A stretch of DNA of 64,000 bases from contig NZ_BQIP01000004.1 of NCBI RefSeq assembly GCF_021602585.1, forward strand, positions 1 through 64,000, written 5' to 3'. Source of the stretch: Pseudomonas faucium. GTDB taxonomy: Bacteria > Pseudomonadota > Gammaproteobacteria > Pseudomonadales > Pseudomonadaceae. Within the stretch, counting starts at the first letter, position 1. Every line of letters starts with the position of its first letter. Below the pieces are notes generated by a model. That model saw only the letters and a list, made by a program, of their open reading frames with translations. It was not told where the DNA came from and did no database searches. Below, one piece after another: positions 58,172 through 64,000 of this stretch. Made by a program: the position numbers and the translations under genes.

Positions 58172-58195
58172 TAAATTGCCCTCCCGGCCACTCGT
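58172..58195 (+). promoter_or_regulatory. iron-starvation box (PvdS site) of pvdE
   Basis: TAAAT at 58172-58176 and CGT at 58193-58195 are separated by exactly 16 bp, about 40 bp before the pvdE start. It gives pvdE its own promoter although pvdO ends only 73 bp upstream. Confidence 0.85.
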
Positions 58196-58234
58196 CCTAA
58201 CGGTGTACTCACGCCTCTGATCCAGGAAACCAAC

Positions 58235-59890
58235 ATGACCTCCAAACCCCGCGGGGCCCTGAGCGAGCTGTTCACCCTGCTCAAACCCTTCTGGCCGATC
58301 GTCAGCCTGTCGATTGTCATGGGCATGGTCGGTGGCCTCAGCGTCACCGCGCTGCTGGCCACCATCAACAGTGGCCTGCACGCCGAAGGCGGCCTGAGCA
58401 ACAGCGTGGTGCTGGGCTTTGCCGGGCTGTGTGCACTGGCCCTGGCCAGCTCGATCTGCTCGGACATCGGCACCAACTACGTCGGCCAGCACATCATCGC
58501 CAAGCTGCGCAAAGCCCTGGGCGAAAAGGTGCTGTCGGCGCCGATCGAGCAGATCGAACTCTTTCGCAGCCACCGCCTGATCCCGGTACTGACCCACGAC
58601 GTCGACACCATCAGCGACTTCGCCTTCGCCTTCGCGCCGCTGGCCATCTCGCTGACCGTGACCCTGGGCTGCCTGGGCTACCTGGCCACGCTGTCGCTGC
58701 CGATGTTTCTGATGATGCTGCTGGCGATCGGCATCGGCAGCGTCATCCAGTACATCGCCCGCGGCCGCGGCATCAAAGGCTTCATGGCCGCCCGCGATGC
58801 CGAAGACCGCCTGCAGAAGCACTACCACGCGGTGGCCGAGGGGGCCAAGGAACTGCGCATCCACCGCCCCCGGCGCCAGCGCATGTTCCGCCAGGGCATC
58901 CAGGACACCGCCGACGAGATCTGCGCCACCCAGGTGCGCTCGATCAACACCTTCGTGATCGCCAAGAGCTTCGGCTCGATGCTGTTCTTCGTGGTCATCG
59001 GCCTGGGCCTTACCTTGCAGTTCCTCTGGCCGAGCGCCGACCCCAAGGCCATCAGCGGCTTCGTCCTGGTGCTGCTGTACATGAAAGGCCCGCTGGAACA
59101 CCTGATCGGCACCTTGCCGGTGGTCAGCCGCGCGCAGATCGCCTTTCGCCGCATCGCCGAGCTGTCCGAGCAGTTCTCCTCGCCCGAGCCGCACCTGCTG
59201 CTGCAAGACCCTGGCAGCAAGCCGGTGGCGGTCGACAGCCTGGAGCTGCGCGAGGTGAACTACGTCTACCCGCCAAGCCCCGGCGCCCAGCCCTTCCAGG
59301 TCGGGCCGGTGAACCTGCGCATCAACCACGGCGACATCGTCTTCGTGGTCGGCGAGAACGGCTGCGGCAAGACCACCCTGATCAAGCTGCTGCTGGGCCT
59401 GTACCCGCCGCAGCACGGGCAGATCCTGCTCAACGGCCAGGCCATCGACGCCGCCCAGCGCGACGACTACCGCCAGCTGTTCACCACGGTGTTCGCCGAC
59501 TACTACCTGTTCGATGACGTGGTGCAGGGCGACACGCACATCCCCGACGATGCCAACCGCTACCTCGAGCGCCTGGAGATCGCCCACAAGGTCAAGGTGC
59601 AAGACGGCGCGTTCAGCACCACCGACCTGTCCACCGGCCAGCGCAAGCGCCTGGCGCTGATCAATGCCTGGCTGGAAGAGCGCCCGGTGCTGGTGTTCGA
59701 CGAATGGGCCGCCGACCAGGACCCGACCTTCCGGCGCATCTTCTATACCGAGCTGCTGCCCGACCTCAAGCGCCTGGGCAAGACCATCATCGTCATCTCC
59801 CACGACGACCGCTACTTCGACATCGCCGACCAGCTGGTCCGCCTGCAGGCCGGCAAGGTCGTGGTCGAACGCGCCCCCGCCCTCGCCTGA
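58235..59890 (+). CDS. pvdE: pyoverdine precursor ABC exporter PvdE
   Basis: PvdE carries the acylated ferribactin precursor from cytosol to periplasm. The 551-residue protein has six N-terminal membrane helices and a C-terminal ATPase of the SyrD / cyclic-peptide-exporter type. Walker A is VGENGCGKTTLIKLLLG, the signature is LSTGQRKRLALINAW, and Walker B is VLVFDEWAADQDP. Length equals known PvdE proteins. It has its own iron-starvation box. In P. putida KT2440, as I recall, the fpvA receptor gene follows; here a peptide synthetase does. Confidence 0.96.
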   Translation: MTSKPRGALSELFTLLKPFWPIVSLSIVMGMVGGLSVTALLATINSGLHAEGGLSNSVVLGFAGLCALALASSICSDIGTNYVGQHIIAKLRKALGEKVLSAPIEQIELFRSHRLIPVLTHDVDTISDFAFAFAPLAISLTVTLGCLGYLATLSLPMFLMMLLAIGIGSVIQYIARGRGIKGFMAARDAEDRLQKHYHAVAEGAKELRIHRPRRQRMFRQGIQDTADEICATQVRSINTFVIAKSFGSMLFFVVIGLGLTLQFLWPSADPKAISGFVLVLLYMKGPLEHLIGTLPVVSRAQIAFRRIAELSEQFSSPEPHLLLQDPGSKPVAVDSLELREVNYVYPPSPGAQPFQVGPVNLRINHGDIVFVVGENGCGKTTLIKLLLGLYPPQHGQILLNGQAIDAAQRDDYRQLFTTVFADYYLFDDVVQGDTHIPDDANRYLERLEIAHKVKVQDGAFSTTDLSTGQRKRLALINAWLEERPVLVFDEWAADQDPTFRRIFYTELLPDLKRLGKTIIVISHDDRYFDIADQLVRLQAGKVVVERAPALA

Positions 59891-59943
59891 AACCCACCTG
59901 GCGCGCCCCGTGCGCGCCAGGTGCGGCTGTTGCACCGCCCGCC

Positions 59944-59967
59944 TAAATCACCCCGCTGCCCCTTCGT
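59944..59967 (+). promoter_or_regulatory. iron-starvation box (PvdS site) of the peptide synthetase gene
   Basis: TAAAT at 59944-59948 and CGT at 59965-59967 are separated by exactly 16 bp, about 43 bp before the synthetase start. Confidence 0.85.
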
Positions 59968-60009
59968 CTCTCTCAATACGCTTAATTCTCCAGTGATGGC
60001 GAGACCGAG

Positions 60010-64000
<3,991 letters not shown>

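Overview
The window is a high-GC chromosomal segment from a fluorescent Pseudomonas, most likely of the P. putida group. Support comes from the gpsA / hybrid kinase / fabAB order, the joined sdh-suc-lpd cluster divergent from gltA, etfBA divergent from the ETF dehydrogenase, an mqsRA locus next to the ETF dehydrogenase, a pyoverdine locus, and repeated copies of the GCCGGCAAGCCGGCTCCCACA-type REP element. No rRNA, tRNA, CRISPR, insertion sequence or prophage gene was seen.

Layout. 0-6.2 kb: minus-strand housekeeping genes (AI-2E-type permease, DUF4892 protein, two alpha/beta hydrolases, SixA, DUF4389 protein, GpsA). 6.3-13.2 kb: a tightly overlapped operon of TonB-dependent receptor, orphan periplasmic binding protein and hybrid histidine kinase, then fabA-fabB. 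13.3-22 kb: mixed metabolic genes (amidohydrolase, pirin, dienelactone hydrolase, HtpG, two thioesterases, a small lipoprotein, a DUF599 protein, BrnQ). 22.2-35.3 kb: the TCA cluster sdhCDAB-sucAB-lpd-sucCD on the minus strand, divergent from gltA, with well-formed sigma-70 promoters for both directions. 35.3-44.5 kb: START and YkgJ proteins, a MocR-type regulator, an operon of binding protein plus two DUF4398 lipoproteins, then etfBA divergent from the ETF-ubiquinone oxidoreductase with a good PsrA-type operator between them. 44.5-47.9 kb: MqsA antitoxin, an mqsR toxin gene that appears frameshifted, an MFS transporter, a degenerate receiver protein and a FecI-type ECF sigma factor. 48-64 kb: pyoverdine maturation and export (pvdR-pvdT-opmQ, pvdP, pvdMNO, pvdE) and the 5' part of a pyoverdine peptide synthetase that runs off the right edge.

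The pyoverdine genes work as one system. The synthetase makes the acylated precursor, PvdE moves it to the periplasm, PvdP/PvdM/PvdN/PvdO mature the chromophore and side chain there, and PvdRT-OpmQ exports or recycles the siderophore. Every transcription unit in this block is preceded by an exact TAAAT-N16-CGT iron-starvation box (five found), so the block should answer to a PvdS-type sigma factor that is not in the window. The ECF sigma gene beside it instead has a Fur-box-like sequence over its -10 element.

The observations most worth a second look are the mqsR frameshift with its intact operator and antitoxin, the receptor/binding protein/hybrid kinase operon that looks like a sensing relay, the five iron-starvation boxes, the ECF sigma factor with no neighbouring anti-sigma gene, and the degenerate receiver. 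Gene identities come from recognising protein motifs and gene order by eye; no database search was run.
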